DNA of 64,000 bases from Alphaproteobacteria bacterium 32-64-14 (GCA_002280725.1 NCEM01000003.1:1-64000), one strand, 5' to 3'; counted from the first letter of the stretch, positions 53,341-61,847 are shown. The notes: generated by a model not told the origin, from the sequence alone. Numbers and translations: made by a program.

Positions 53341-54136
53341 CGCGCCCCAGAGCTTTGCGGCCGACACGCTGGCGCATCGCGTCGCCTCGCTGATGCCCGG
53401 TGTCGATCTGCTGCTGCCGCAAGGCGAGGGGCCGTTCCCCGTCGCAATCCAGATGCATGGTTGCGGCGGCAAGAAGAAGCTGCAAGGGCGTTGGGCGGCG
53501 GTTGCGCGCGCGGCGGGCTGGGCGGTTGTGGTCGTCGACAGCTACGCGCATCGCGGCATCTCGCGGCTTGAAGCCTACGCCACGGTCTGCACCGGGCTCC
53601 AGCTGTGGGGGCGTGAGCGCGCGGGCGATCTCTACGCGATGCTGCACTGGGCGCGTGAGCAGCCGTGGGCCGACCCGAAGCGCATCGTGATTGCCGGATG
53701 GAGTCATGGTGCGTGGACGACGCTGGACGCGATGTCGATGCAGCCGGGGAAGGCGATGGCGAATGCGGCGCGGCTGACGGGAATTCCCGACGAGCCTTTC
53801 GCGGGTCTTGTCGGCGTCTTCCTGCTTTATCCGTGGCAGGGCGTGGGCGCGATTGCGCCGCGTGCGGGTCTGCGTGTCGATGTGCCCATCTCTGCGATCG
53901 TGGGTACGGCGGACAGCGTGGTCGGCGGCAAGGGCGTGATCCGTACGCTGCAGAAGATGAAGACGCCCGCGTCGCCAATCGTGGTCGAAGTGTTTGAAGG
54001 CGCGACGCACGCCTTCGACGAACTGGAAGCGCAGGATTGGCGCAACCGCTATGATCCGGTTCTGACCGAGAAGGCGCACGGGCTCTATGCCGGCTTCCTC
54101 AGGTCCGCGGCGGAGCGGATATCCGGTCTGGGCTGA
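53330..54136 (+). CDS. Alpha/beta hydrolase, dienelactone hydrolase-like
   Basis: A 268-aa hydrolase. Oxyanion region MHGCGGKKK is near 41, nucleophile Ser in AGWSHGAW near 123, Asp near 187 (VGTADS) and His near 224 (GATHAFDE). No signal peptide is seen, so it is probably cytosolic. Translationally coupled to the DUF4105 gene. The substrate is unknown. Confidence 0.85.
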   Translation: MAINAPQSFAADTLAHRVASLMPGVDLLLPQGEGPFPVAIQMHGCGGKKKLQGRWAAVARAAGWAVVVVDSYAHRGISRLEAYATVCTGLQLWGRERAGDLYAMLHWAREQPWADPKRIVIAGWSHGAWTTLDAMSMQPGKAMANAARLTGIPDEPFAGLVGVFLLYPWQGVGAIAPRAGLRVDVPISAIVGTADSVVGGKGVIRTLQKMKTPASPIVVEVFEGATHAFDELEAQDWRNRYDPVLTEKAHGLYAGFLRSAAERISGLG

Positions 54137-54524
54137 TCCGTTGGCGGATGATGTCCCAGGCGATGAGCGCCGCGGCGCCAAATCCGAAGCCGGCAAATGC
54201 GCCGATGCCGCTTGCGAACAGATCGCTGACCGACGCATTTCGGCCCACGATCGGAATCTGTATCGCCTCAACTGCAAAGGCAAAGGCGATGACTGTGCCC
54301 AGTCCGATCAGGCGCCAGAGCGATGAGGGCATGAAGCCTGCGCAGAGACCGATGGCGCCGAAGGCGAGGATGTGTCGCATCTTGTCGGTGTGGATGTAGC
54401 GCGAGAGCGGATCATCTGCCTGCATCGCGCCCCACAGGATTGCGGCGGCCATCACCATGGCGATTGCGGTGCAGGCCAACACGAGCCTGCGCTGCGTTGA
54501 GCTGCTGAATGTAGAAGGAGTCAT
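54099..54524 (-). CDS. VanZ-like membrane protein
   Basis: A 141-aa protein with four hydrophobic helices, DKMRHILAFGAIGL (a VanZ-like D-K-H motif) and VEAIQIPIVGRNASVSDLFASGIG, both typical of VanZ-family proteins. It overlaps the convergent hydrolase gene by 38 bp. Role unknown; the family is linked to envelope and teicoplanin resistance. Confidence 0.8.
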   Translation of the reverse strand: MTPSTFSSSTQRRLVLACTAIAMVMAAAILWGAMQADDPLSRYIHTDKMRHILAFGAIGLCAGFMPSSLWRLIGLGTVIAFAFAVEAIQIPIVGRNASVSDLFASGIGAFAGFGFGAAALIAWDIIRQRISPDRISAPPRT

Positions 54525-54805
54525 GATTATTGGTCGCCAGCTTGGTGATAGGCATAGCACCGGATCAACATGGCGGGCGTGTGTCCGATGCGACGGGAAA
54601 TCGTCTGTCTACGGCGTTAGTTTCGTCTCAACTGCATCTGAGCCTGTCAAAATCGTCCGCGTTCGGAACAACTCCGAACTTGCCACGTTACGATCGGGCG
54701 CAAACCGTCTTGCACACCAGCGCAAGCGCTGGCCTGCGGTGCGCACATTACAGCTGGTTTAGCGACGATCCATTTCGAGTCGTCACAGAAAAAGGAATGC
54801 CCAGG

Positions 54806-55147
54806 ATGTCTTGGCTCAAGAACCACACGACGACCGCTCGCGCCGCCGTCATCATCGCGATGGGCGGCCTTGCCCTTAGCGCCTGCGCCACCAATGGTTA
54901 TGTCGACGAGCAGATCGCCGCCGTGAACAGCCGCATCGCTCAGACCGATCAGCGCGTGGCGAGCGCCGCCTCGCGCGCCGAAGCCGCCAACACGGCCGCC
55001 CAGGCCGCTGCCACGGAAGCCCGCGCCGCCAACACCGCCGCTCAAGGCGCCGCGACCGAAGCGCGTTCGGCCAACCAGCGTCTCGACCAGACCAACGGCC
55101 GCATCGACGCGATGGAGAAGGCGCCGGCCCGCACGCCGCGGGGTTGA
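54806..55147 (+). CDS. Alanine-zipper lipoprotein (Lpp-like)
   Basis: A 113-aa lipoprotein with lipobox LSAC (Cys ~27) followed by ~65 residues of Ala-rich heptads (AASRAEAANTAAQAAATEAR twice), forming a coiled coil like Lpp/OprI. It ends RTPRG, without the C-terminal Lys that links E. coli Lpp to peptidoglycan. ATG 54806 is chosen because AAAGGA is 9 bp upstream. An L,D-transpeptidase gene follows. Confidence 0.85.
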   Translation: MSWLKNHTTTARAAVIIAMGGLALSACATNGYVDEQIAAVNSRIAQTDQRVASAASRAEAANTAAQAAATEARAANTAAQGAATEARSANQRLDQTNGRIDAMEKAPARTPRG

Positions 55148-55260
55148 TCCGGTAGCGTATTGAAGGTCATATTCTGGCCATGGGGCCGGGCTTCCCTTGC
55201 GAAGGTCCGGTCCCTCCAGATGTGAGGCTTCCACATTCGTATCATTTTGAAGACATTCCC

Positions 55261-56019
55261 ATGAATCTGCAGAGATCATTGCGTGTGGCCGCGGTCTCCA
55301 TGGGGCTGGCGTTCAGCAGTGCGGCGGCGCTGACCGCTGTAGCGCAACCGCGCGATGAGGTTGATCCAGGTCAAGCCGTCTCCGAAACGGTCGTCGATAT
55401 TGCTGGATGGGTGATCGCGTCGGGCGATAATCGCGGACTGCCTTTCGCGATCGTGGACAAGGGCGCGGCGCAGGTTCTGGTGTTCGGCGCCGATGGTAAA
55501 CTGAAGGGGCTCGCGCCTGCGTTGATCGGCTCGGCCAAGGGCGACGACTCGGCGCCCGGCGTTGGCGACCGCGAGCTCAAGGATATTCCGATGAAGGACC
55601 GCACCACGCCGGCGGGCCGCTTCCTTGCGGCTTATGGCCCGGCGACGGGCGGACAGCGTGTGCTGTGGGTGGACTATGCAACGGCGGTGTCGATCCATCC
55701 GCTGGCGTCGTCCAACCGCGCGGAGAAGCGCGAGGAGCGGCTGGCTTCGCCCAAGCCGGACGACAACCGCATCACGCATGGCTGCATCAACGTGTCGGCC
55801 GAGTTCTACGACAAGATCGTGAAGGCGACCTTCGCCAAGGGCGGGGTGTTTTACGTCCTGCCGGATGAGATGACGCTGGCTGAAGCCTTTCCGGGGTATG
55901 CGACTCCCTCCTTGCTGGCGTCTCTCGCGCAGGTTGCGAAGATCGTGTCGTACAATGCGGCGACCACCCCCCCGGTGAAGTCGCCGGCCAAAGCGCCGGC
56001 GCGCGAAGCCAGCAGGTAG
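55261..56019 (+). CDS. L,D-transpeptidase (YkuD domain)
   Basis: A 252-aa exported protein with signal peptide (~1-29, cut near AVAQ). The YkuD motif is H146 and THGCIN with catalytic Cys175. It crosslinks peptidoglycan or attaches proteins to it in the periplasm. The C-terminal ~60 residues are Pro/Lys/Ala-rich. Its place beside an Lpp-like lipoprotein gene suggests envelope tethering. Confidence 0.9.
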   Translation: MNLQRSLRVAAVSMGLAFSSAAALTAVAQPRDEVDPGQAVSETVVDIAGWVIASGDNRGLPFAIVDKGAAQVLVFGADGKLKGLAPALIGSAKGDDSAPGVGDRELKDIPMKDRTTPAGRFLAAYGPATGGQRVLWVDYATAVSIHPLASSNRAEKREERLASPKPDDNRITHGCINVSAEFYDKIVKATFAKGGVFYVLPDEMTLAEAFPGYATPSLLASLAQVAKIVSYNAATTPPVKSPAKAPAREASR

Positions 56020-56026
56020 CGCCGCG

Positions 56027-57364
56027 CTATTCGGCAGCCTGCCGCGTGATCGCCGGGCGATATTGCGTTCCATCACTCGTGTGCGCGGGGTGGCCGTAGC
56101 TTTCGAGCATGCGTTCGATCTTCTTCACCAGCATCCGGTCTGTCGCCTTGCGCAAACCGGGGATGGCGCCGCCGAGGGCGTAGAAGCCTTTGCGGGCGCC
56201 GATGAAGAGGCTGCAGCCGATGAAGGTCGCCCAATCGGCCGCGCCGATCTTCACGCCCATCTCTGTCGCCTTCTTCTTGTCGCCGCCGAGGAAGGACAGC
56301 AGGAAGAAGATCTTCGAGAAGCGGCGTTCGATGCGGTCGAAGATTTTCGATCCGAGTTTTTCGTCGGGCGGAAGATAAGCCGCGAGCGTTGCGCGCGTGA
56401 GTTCGCCGCAGGTGGCGTCATCGAAGCCTTTGCGGAGCGTCTGCTCGTAGAGGACCATCATGTCGACCATGTCCTTCGGCGTCGCGGGCGCGAGCTCTTC
56501 GGGCAGGCCGAGCAGGAAGCAGCGATAGCGCGACAGCTCGACGCGAGCGCGTTCTACGGCGGTGTATTCAAAGCGTCCCTTGGCGGTAATCTTGAAGGCC
56601 AGCAGGAATGTGCCGATCAGCCCGGCGGGCATCTGGTCGACCTGCGGGATCGGGATGCCGAACGTGTCGACGTTCCAGATGTTCGAGCGCTTCAGCGCGT
56701 TGAAGCGGACCATGGAATGCATCAGACGAACCATCGCGGCTGACCTGAAGCCGGGGCCGAAGCGTTCGAGGGCGCCGGGCAGGGTGGAGGTCATGAAGAA
56801 GCTGGCCGTGTCCTTCACGCGGCGTGCGGCGGTGTCGCCCGAGAGCGTGCCGGTAAGCGCCATCGGGAGGGCCGAGTACTTGTTCATGAAGGTGGCGATG
56901 AAGGCGCCGCGGATGACGAAGGGCGAATAGTTGGCCGCGTCCTCGCGCGATTGCCGCGCGCCTTCCTCGACGAGTTTCATGTCGACCCAATCGGGCGTGG
57001 CTTCCATCGCGCGGATGAAATTCACGAGTTCGGGCGGGGCGTCGGGGACCGACTCGAGGCCATGGTCGCAAGCCTGTTTCAGCATGCCGATGAGGCCGCG
57101 GAATCCATAGGTGGGCATCAGGGCGGCGTAGGCGTCGGCAACATTATCGCCGAGCATGGTGTAGGCGCGCATGCGGGCGACTTTTTCGGTGTCGGCCAGG
57201 AGGGCCGGCCGCATGTGATCGAACTTGCTCTGCGAGGGGCTTTCGAGGACGGGCTCGTCGGCGAAGCGCTCGGGCTTGGCCGCGAAATCGACGTCGCCGT
57301 AGAGCTCGGGAAGATTGGTCTTCTGCGCGGCGACCTTGGCCTGAAGCTGGTCCAGCGTGAGCAT
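56027..57364 (-). CDS. MpaB-type oxygenase family protein (DUF2236)
   Basis: A 445-aa, mostly helical protein. Conserved blocks ARMRAYTMLGDNVADAYAAL, RVKDTASFFMTSTLPGALER, VRLMHSMVRFNAL and TFLLAFKITAKGRF match oxygenase-MpaB/latex-clearing-protein relatives, in which His residues bind haem. No signal peptide. Substrate unknown. ATG 57364. Confidence 0.78.
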   Translation of the reverse strand: MLTLDQLQAKVAAQKTNLPELYGDVDFAAKPERFADEPVLESPSQSKFDHMRPALLADTEKVARMRAYTMLGDNVADAYAALMPTYGFRGLIGMLKQACDHGLESVPDAPPELVNFIRAMEATPDWVDMKLVEEGARQSREDAANYSPFVIRGAFIATFMNKYSALPMALTGTLSGDTAARRVKDTASFFMTSTLPGALERFGPGFRSAAMVRLMHSMVRFNALKRSNIWNVDTFGIPIPQVDQMPAGLIGTFLLAFKITAKGRFEYTAVERARVELSRYRCFLLGLPEELAPATPKDMVDMMVLYEQTLRKGFDDATCGELTRATLAAYLPPDEKLGSKIFDRIERRFSKIFFLLSFLGGDKKKATEMGVKIGAADWATFIGCSLFIGARKGFYALGGAIPGLRKATDRMLVKKIERMLESYGHPAHTSDGTQYRPAITRQAAE

Positions 57365-57474
57365 TGGCGGCTTCTCCTGATCGGATGACGCGAACGGCAG
57401 GGTGGAGTAATTTCGAGTTTCCGCAAGTGTGTCGTGGCGGAAGGGCTGTGCGGTGACCCGGCTGCATCGAGAGA

Positions 57475-57612
57475 CCCCCTTGTCTCGGTGCTTCGCGCCG
57501 ATCTCCCCAGTTGCCTGGCAAATTGAGGAGGCAGGAGGCGCCGGTGTTTTGCCTCCCTCGATCGCACCGCGATTGGGGTTGATGGCGCGCGAAGCGCGAC
57601 AGACCGAGGGGG
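57475..57612. repeat. ~138-bp imperfect inverted-repeat element (CCCCCT...CTTCGCG)
   Basis: CCCCCTTGTCTCGGTGCTTC at the left end pairs imperfectly with GCGCGACAGACCGAGGGGG at the right end; both ends include the word CTTCGCGC or its complement. It lies in a 319-bp gap (57365-57683) that otherwise shows nothing. It resembles the CCCCTCCGTCACG element at 58598-58690 in style. Confidence 0.5.
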
Positions 57613-57683
57613 CTATCGGTGTTGCGCACACGCCCGCGATCTCGCAGGTGGCTGCGAGGCGCGTGTGCTGCGGTGAGACGCGC

Positions 57684-58457
57684 TTAGCTGGTGTTGGCAT
57701 GGGCGTAGCTGAACAGGATATCCGAGAGCGCATCGTTGAGTGGGGCGAGGATGTCGGCGATGAGGCGGGGCATTGTGCGCAGGACGCCTCTGGCGCGCGG
57801 TGGCCGGTGATAGGCGAGGCGTGCGGCGATCTCGCGGTTGCGCGCGAAGGCGCGGGCGGCGCGGGCGATGAGCTGGTTGGGCGCGGCGATCAGCTGCGCG
57901 AGATGGGCGATGCGCGCGATGAGCGGCTTTGCGGCGTAGATGGCGGCGTGTTTGGGCGCGGGTGGTTGGGGCGGTGGCGTGTCATCTTGCGCGGGGCTTT
58001 CGGCGCGGTCGGGCAGGTCGTGCCGTCCGGTGCGGAGGAGCGCGTCGACCGGCAGGGGATAGCGTGGCGTGGGCGGGTGATGTGGGCGCGCGCTGGTGCG
58101 GATGGTTTGGGGTCGCGCGATTACGTGCGCGGCGTGCGCCGGCGGTCTCCGAGTGTGTGCATAGAGGCGGAAGGCGGTGGCGGTCGCGCGCGCTGTCGTG
58201 ACGGCGCGGCGTGAGAGCGTGGGGGTGGCGCGCGTGGATTTTTGCGGCAGGCGGATCGTGAGCGCGGCGGCGGCGATGAGGACGAGGCGGCGCAGGATGA
58301 ATTCGAGGACGAAGATCCAGCGCAGCATCGGCTCGACTTGCGCGCGCGAAAGGTGTTCGGGCGTTTGGCCCGCCGCCTTGAGGGCGAGGCCGCGCCAGAC
58401 GCGCAGGCGTTCCCACACGGGGGCGTATCGGTCTTGCGTGGCGTTGGCCGGGGTCAT
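57684..58457 (-). CDS. Hypothetical basic, Pro/Ala/Arg-rich protein
   Basis: A 257-aa protein. The N-terminal ~70 residues include a predicted helix-rich part with one hydrophobic stretch (WIFVLEFILRRLVLIAAAAL). A low-complexity middle rich in His, Pro, Thr and Arg follows, then a helical C-terminal third (LIARIAHLAQLIAAPNQLIA). No known domain. The C-terminal pattern is loosely like the fragment at 3-380. Confidence 0.55.
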   Translation of the reverse strand: MTPANATQDRYAPVWERLRVWRGLALKAAGQTPEHLSRAQVEPMLRWIFVLEFILRRLVLIAAAALTIRLPQKSTRATPTLSRRAVTTARATATAFRLYAHTRRPPAHAAHVIARPQTIRTSARPHHPPTPRYPLPVDALLRTGRHDLPDRAESPAQDDTPPPQPPAPKHAAIYAAKPLIARIAHLAQLIAAPNQLIARAARAFARNREIAARLAYHRPPRARGVLRTMPRLIADILAPLNDALSDILFSYAHANTS

Positions 58458-58597
58458 GGGGGGAGTATTGAGTCAGCTTTTTGCCCGGCTGGATTGAACA
58501 GGCTGTATCCTACAAATCTGCGGGCTTGGGGTTTGAAATGGCGTGAGAAGTTTTTTGAGTTTCCCACGGATTGGGGAATGCGGTTTCCCCCAAATCC

Positions 58598-58690
58598 GGC
58601 CGCGTTGCGGCCAGCCCCCTCCGTCACGCCGCTCTGCGGCGCGCCACCTCCACCGGCGAAGCCGGGGGGTGGATTGATGCGAAGCATCAA
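58598..58690. repeat. Tandem of four triloop hairpins
   Basis: Four perfect hairpins follow one another: GGCCGC-GTT-GCGGCC (58598-58612), GCCGC-TCT-GCGGC (58628-58640), CCGGC-GAA-GCCGG (58653-58665) and TTGATGC-GAA-GCATCAA (58674-58690). They sit just 3' of the bacterioferritin stop on the minus strand. Includes CCCCCTCCGTCACG, a word typical of dispersed intergenic elements. Confidence 0.6.
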
Positions 58691-58705
58691 GACGGCGGTG
58701 AGCGC

Positions 58706-59197
58706 CTATTCCAGCGCCTGGCTGGCGTTGGGTTTGGACTGGAGCTGGATGTAGTTCTGGATGCCGATCTGGCTGATCAGCTCCATCTGCGTCTCGATGT
58801 AGTCGACGTGCTCCTCCTCGTTGTGGAGGATCTTGTAGAAAAGATCGCGTGAGCCGTAGTCGCGGACCTTCTCGCAATGCTCGATCGCGTCGCGGAGGAC
58901 GGGGATGGCCATCTGCTCCGTCTTCATGTCGCACTCGAGGATCTCTTTGACGTTCTCGCCGATGAAGAGTTTTCCGAGGTCCTGCAGGTTGGGCAGGCCT
59001 TCGAGGAAGAGGATGCGCTCGATCAGCCAGTCGGCGTGATGCATCTCCTCGATCGACTCATCGTGCTCCTTCTTGGCCAGTTCCGAGACGCCCCAGTCGC
59101 GCAGCATGCGGGAGTGGAGGAAGTACTGGTTGATGGCCGTGAGCTCGTTCTTGAGCGCCTGGTTCAGGAACGCGATGACCTGGGGATCGCCTTTCAT
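58706..59197 (-). CDS. bfr: Bacterioferritin
   Basis: A 163-aa iron-storage cage subunit. Ferroxidase ligands E18, E51, H54, E94, E127 and H130 fit the family numbering, and haem-binding Met52 is present (EEMHH). AAGGAG precedes the ATG. It lies downstream of the ferredoxin gene bfd, separated by 179 bp that contain an iron-box-like direct repeat. Confidence 0.97.
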   Translation of the reverse strand: MKGDPQVIAFLNQALKNELTAINQYFLHSRMLRDWGVSELAKKEHDESIEEMHHADWLIERILFLEGLPNLQDLGKLFIGENVKEILECDMKTEQMAIPVLRDAIEHCEKVRDYGSRDLFYKILHNEEEHVDYIETQMELISQIGIQNYIQLQSKPNASQALE

Positions 59198-59314
59198 GGG
59201 CGGACTCCTTGATGATTCTGGGCGGCCGCGCAGCGGAAGAGGGCGGCCGGCACGTGCTCAACGCGCGACAGGGCCCAAAGAGCCCGAGTCACGAAGATTT
59301 TCAACTTGTTTTTA

Positions 59315-59332
59315 TTGAGAATTTTTGAGAAT
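59315..59332 (-). promoter_or_regulatory. Iron-box-like direct repeat upstream of bfr
   Basis: TTGAGAAT occurs twice, at 59315-59322 and 59325-59332, one helical turn apart; on the minus strand it reads ATTCTCAAAAATTCTCAA. ATTCTCA is a common half of Fur-family boxes. It lies 118 bp before the bfr start in an AT-rich patch. Confidence 0.4.
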
Positions 59333-59376
59333 GCGAGGACGTGGCATTCGCAGGAAACGCTGGTTTCGCGCGTGAA

Positions 59377-59583
59377 TTACTCGGCGGCGACCAGCTGGCG
59401 CGTGTCGCCACAGCCGTTGGCCGAGGCGGTCTCGCGGATCATGCCGCAGACAGTTTCGCAGCATTTTCCGCAGTTTATCGTCGTGTCGTGGTGGCGATGA
59501 ACCTGCGCGGGGGAGCGAGCGCCCGCCGCGATGGCGTCGTTCACTTTCGCTGTATTGAGGCCCCGGCAGACACAGATGATCAT
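59377..59583 (-). CDS. bfd: Bacterioferritin-associated ferredoxin
   Basis: A 68-aa [2Fe-2S] ferredoxin. Cluster Cys are C4 and C6 (CVC) and C38 and C41 (CGKC), the Bfd pattern. It passes electrons to bacterioferritin to release stored iron. A Fur-like box sits 22-40 bp upstream of the ATG. Upstream of bfr on the same strand. Confidence 0.92.
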   Translation of the reverse strand: MIICVCRGLNTAKVNDAIAAGARSPAQVHRHHDTTINCGKCCETVCGMIRETASANGCGDTRQLVAAE

Positions 59584-59604
59584 GCGAACCATTTGCAGGT
59601 GATT

Positions 59605-59623
59605 GCGAGTGATTGTCAATCGC
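59605..59623 (-). promoter_or_regulatory. Fur-box-like site upstream of bfd
   Basis: GCGAGTGATTGTCAATCGC is an imperfect 19-bp palindrome that agrees with the classic Fur box at 11 of 19 positions and closely resembles GCGAATGATTCTCATTCGC-type boxes. Expected to repress bfd when iron is plentiful. Confidence 0.55.
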
Positions 59624-59694
59624 CTGTTGCAAGGGATGGGCCGGGGCGCGGTGTCGCAGGTTTTGGGGGGCTGCGGGGAGTTTGCGACCTGACC

Positions 59695-59816
59695 CCGCTC
59701 ATCCCGACGAAAGTCGGGATCCAGGAACGGTTTTGCTCCTTGCACAGGCTTGAAGCTTCAAGTCGGGACAAGCCTTGCCGTCAGCCCTGGATCCCGACTT
59801 TCGTCGGGATGAGCGG
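59695..59816. repeat. 122-bp element with 31-bp perfect terminal inverted repeats
   Basis: The left end (59695-59725, beginning CCGCTCATCCCGACGAAAG) is the exact reverse complement of the right end (59786-59816, ending GTCGGGATGAGCGG). Each arm itself holds the palindrome ATCCCGACGAAAGTCGGGAT. It lies between bfd and the M28 peptidase stop. Elements with ATCCCGACTTTCGTCGGGAT are widespread in alphaproteobacterial intergenic DNA. Confidence 0.85.
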
Positions 59817-59834
59817 TGGTGTGATGGCGGGCTG

Positions 59835-61463
59835 CTACCGCCCCGTCGCTGGACCCGGCCGGTCTACGCGGGGGAGGGTTGTGGGGTGGTTGGCGGCTGT
59901 CAGCGCGAAATGGGCCATGATGACGGCGTTGCGGCGCATGTCTTCAGGCTGGAGGGCTTCGTAATAGTCCATGTTGGTGTGGTGGGTCTTGGGCTCGTAC
60001 TCCAGAGGGTCCTGGATGAACTGGAAGCCGGGAAGGCCGGCGGCGTTGAAGGAGGCGTGGTCGGTTGAGCCGGTTGAACGCATCGAGGCGTGCGTGGCGC
60101 CGAGGTCGCGGATGGGCTCCATCCACTCACGGAAGATTGGCGCGATCTCGCGATTGCCCTGGCAGTGGACGCCGCGGATCGACCCGGCGCCGTTGTCGAG
60201 GTTGAAGTAGACCTGGAAGCGGGAGTGGTCGCGCTTCACGGGCACGATGTCGCCGCGCGGTTCGGTGGGCGTGGGGACGCCGCGCACGCCGCCGAAATGT
60301 TGCGCGACATAGAGACGTGAGCCGATGAGCCCCTGCTCCTCGCCATTCCAGAGACAGACGCGGATCGTGCGATCCGGTTTTGCGCCGCTGGCCTTGATGA
60401 GGCGCATGGCTTCGAGCGCGACGGCGCAGGCGCCGCCATTGTCGGTGGCGCCGGTGGCGGAATGGAAACTGTCGAAGTGGCCGCCGATGATGACGATCTC
60501 GTTCGGGCGCGTGGCGCCGCGGATTTCGCCGACGACGTTGAACATGTCCGGGTTGTCGTACCAGACATTGCGGATGTCGGCCTCGATGGTGACGGGCTGG
60601 CCCTGCATCAGCGAGCGGGCGATGCGGCCGTAGTGTTCGGCCTCGATGTTGATGCGGGGGAGCTGGCGCTCGGGCGCATCGAAGCGCGAGCCGCCGAGGA
60701 TGTTGACGACGCCGTGGCCCTTGTTGGTCGCAAGGACGCCGAGCGCGCCTTCGGCCTTGAAGAAGGGGTTGCGGTCTGCCGGCGGCTGGCTGCGGGGTGG
60801 GGGAGATGTAGGCGGTGAGGCGGGGGCGGCGCCCGGGGCGCTTGCGCCCTGTTCCGGCGGGCGCGCGGGCGTTTCGAGCGCGTCGAGCTGTTCGAGCGTG
60901 AGGCGGCGGGCGACGGGATCCCACTGCGCGCGCATGTCGATGGGCGGTTGGGCGAGGATCCACTTGCCGCGCAGCTTGCCGGCGTATTTGGCGCGCAGTT
61001 CGGAGAGGTCGGTTTCTGTCACCAGAATGGCTTCGCCGCTGACGAGGCCTTCGGTGCCGGGCGTCCAGGCGATGGACATGCCGGAGATGGGGAAGGCGTT
61101 GGGCATGGTGGCGTGGAGGTAGAATTTCTCGTTCGACCAGCCGCGCGGGAAGCCGTTGTTGGCGCCGGTGGGGTCAGTGGGCCAGGGCTCGAGCGCGGCG
61201 CGGTCAAGGCCCCATTCCGTCATCTTCTCCACGACCCAGCCGGCGGACTTCTTGAAGCCGGGGGAGCCCGAAAGGCGGGGGCCGAGGACGTCCATCATGT
61301 AGCTGGCGGTTTTCATCACCTGCGACTGGGCTTCGTTGAGGCCCATGGCGCGGATGGCGTTGAGGGCGTCGTAGTTGATGCCCTCGGCAGCGGCGCGGCT
61401 GGCGAAGAAGGCCGGGGCCAGCGCGGAGGCCGCGGCGGCCGTCATGAAGGACCGGCGGTTCAT
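59835..61463 (-). CDS. Exported M28-family zinc aminopeptidase
   Basis: A 542-aa peptidase with a twin-arginine signal (NRRSFMTAAAASALA). It has a PA-like insert (~120-330) with a Pro/Ser-rich linker (APASPPTSPPPRSQPP), then the M28 metal site: HFDSFHSATGATDNGG (His and bridging Asp), NGEEQGLIGS (Glu), FNLDNGAG (Asp) and a late His. Predicted periplasmic aminopeptidase or carboxypeptidase. Confidence 0.92.
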   Translation of the reverse strand: MNRRSFMTAAAASALAPAFFASRAAAEGINYDALNAIRAMGLNEAQSQVMKTASYMMDVLGPRLSGSPGFKKSAGWVVEKMTEWGLDRAALEPWPTDPTGANNGFPRGWSNEKFYLHATMPNAFPISGMSIAWTPGTEGLVSGEAILVTETDLSELRAKYAGKLRGKWILAQPPIDMRAQWDPVARRLTLEQLDALETPARPPEQGASAPGAAPASPPTSPPPRSQPPADRNPFFKAEGALGVLATNKGHGVVNILGGSRFDAPERQLPRINIEAEHYGRIARSLMQGQPVTIEADIRNVWYDNPDMFNVVGEIRGATRPNEIVIIGGHFDSFHSATGATDNGGACAVALEAMRLIKASGAKPDRTIRVCLWNGEEQGLIGSRLYVAQHFGGVRGVPTPTEPRGDIVPVKRDHSRFQVYFNLDNGAGSIRGVHCQGNREIAPIFREWMEPIRDLGATHASMRSTGSTDHASFNAAGLPGFQFIQDPLEYEPKTHHTNMDYYEALQPEDMRRNAVIMAHFALTAANHPTTLPRVDRPGPATGR

Positions 61464-61586
61464 GAATGCCCCCTCGTTCGCGACTCTTTTGTGACGGCGA
61501 CTATAGGGAGGAATGGGCGGGCGTCGATTGGGGCAACGGATTGGTGATCCGGTAGCGCCGGGGGATGGGCGTGCTAGGCTTCGCCC

Positions 61587-61847
61587 ATGGACATGTTTCT
61601 TGGCGCCGTGATCGTGGCCTTGGTGGGACTGGCGATTGCGCCGTTCTTCATCATGGCGGGGTCGTTCGGGAAGAAGACGGCGCCGGCGAAGCCGGATGGC
61701 TCGGATGGATCGGCCACGCTGCCGCTGATGTTCGGGGCGGATGGCGGCGGCAAGGACAAGGGCCACGGACACGACACTGACGGCGGCGGGGGCGATAGTG
61801 GCTCCGGCGGCGGGGGTGATGGCGGCGGCGGCAGTGGCGGCGAGTAG
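61587..61847 (+). CDS. Small membrane protein with Gly/Asp/His-rich tail, 86 aa
   Basis: One N-terminal helix (AVIVALVGLAIAPFFIMAGS) is followed by a polar stretch and a tail rich in Gly, Asp and His (KGHGHDTDGGGGDSGSGGGG). Similar in layout to the next gene, 12 bp downstream. Possibly metal-binding by composition; unproven. Known only as a type often seen near proteins of unknown function. Confidence 0.6.
   Translation: MDMFLGAVIVALVGLAIAPFFIMAGSFGKKTAPAKPDGSDGSATLPLMFGADGGGKDKGHGHDTDGGGGDSGSGGGGDGGGGSGGE

Noticed and set aside
57429..58214. A 261-codon plus-strand frame
   Set aside because: Antisense to the hypothetical gene at 57684-58457 and to a repeat; Arg/Gly-rich composition typical of GC-driven shadow frames.
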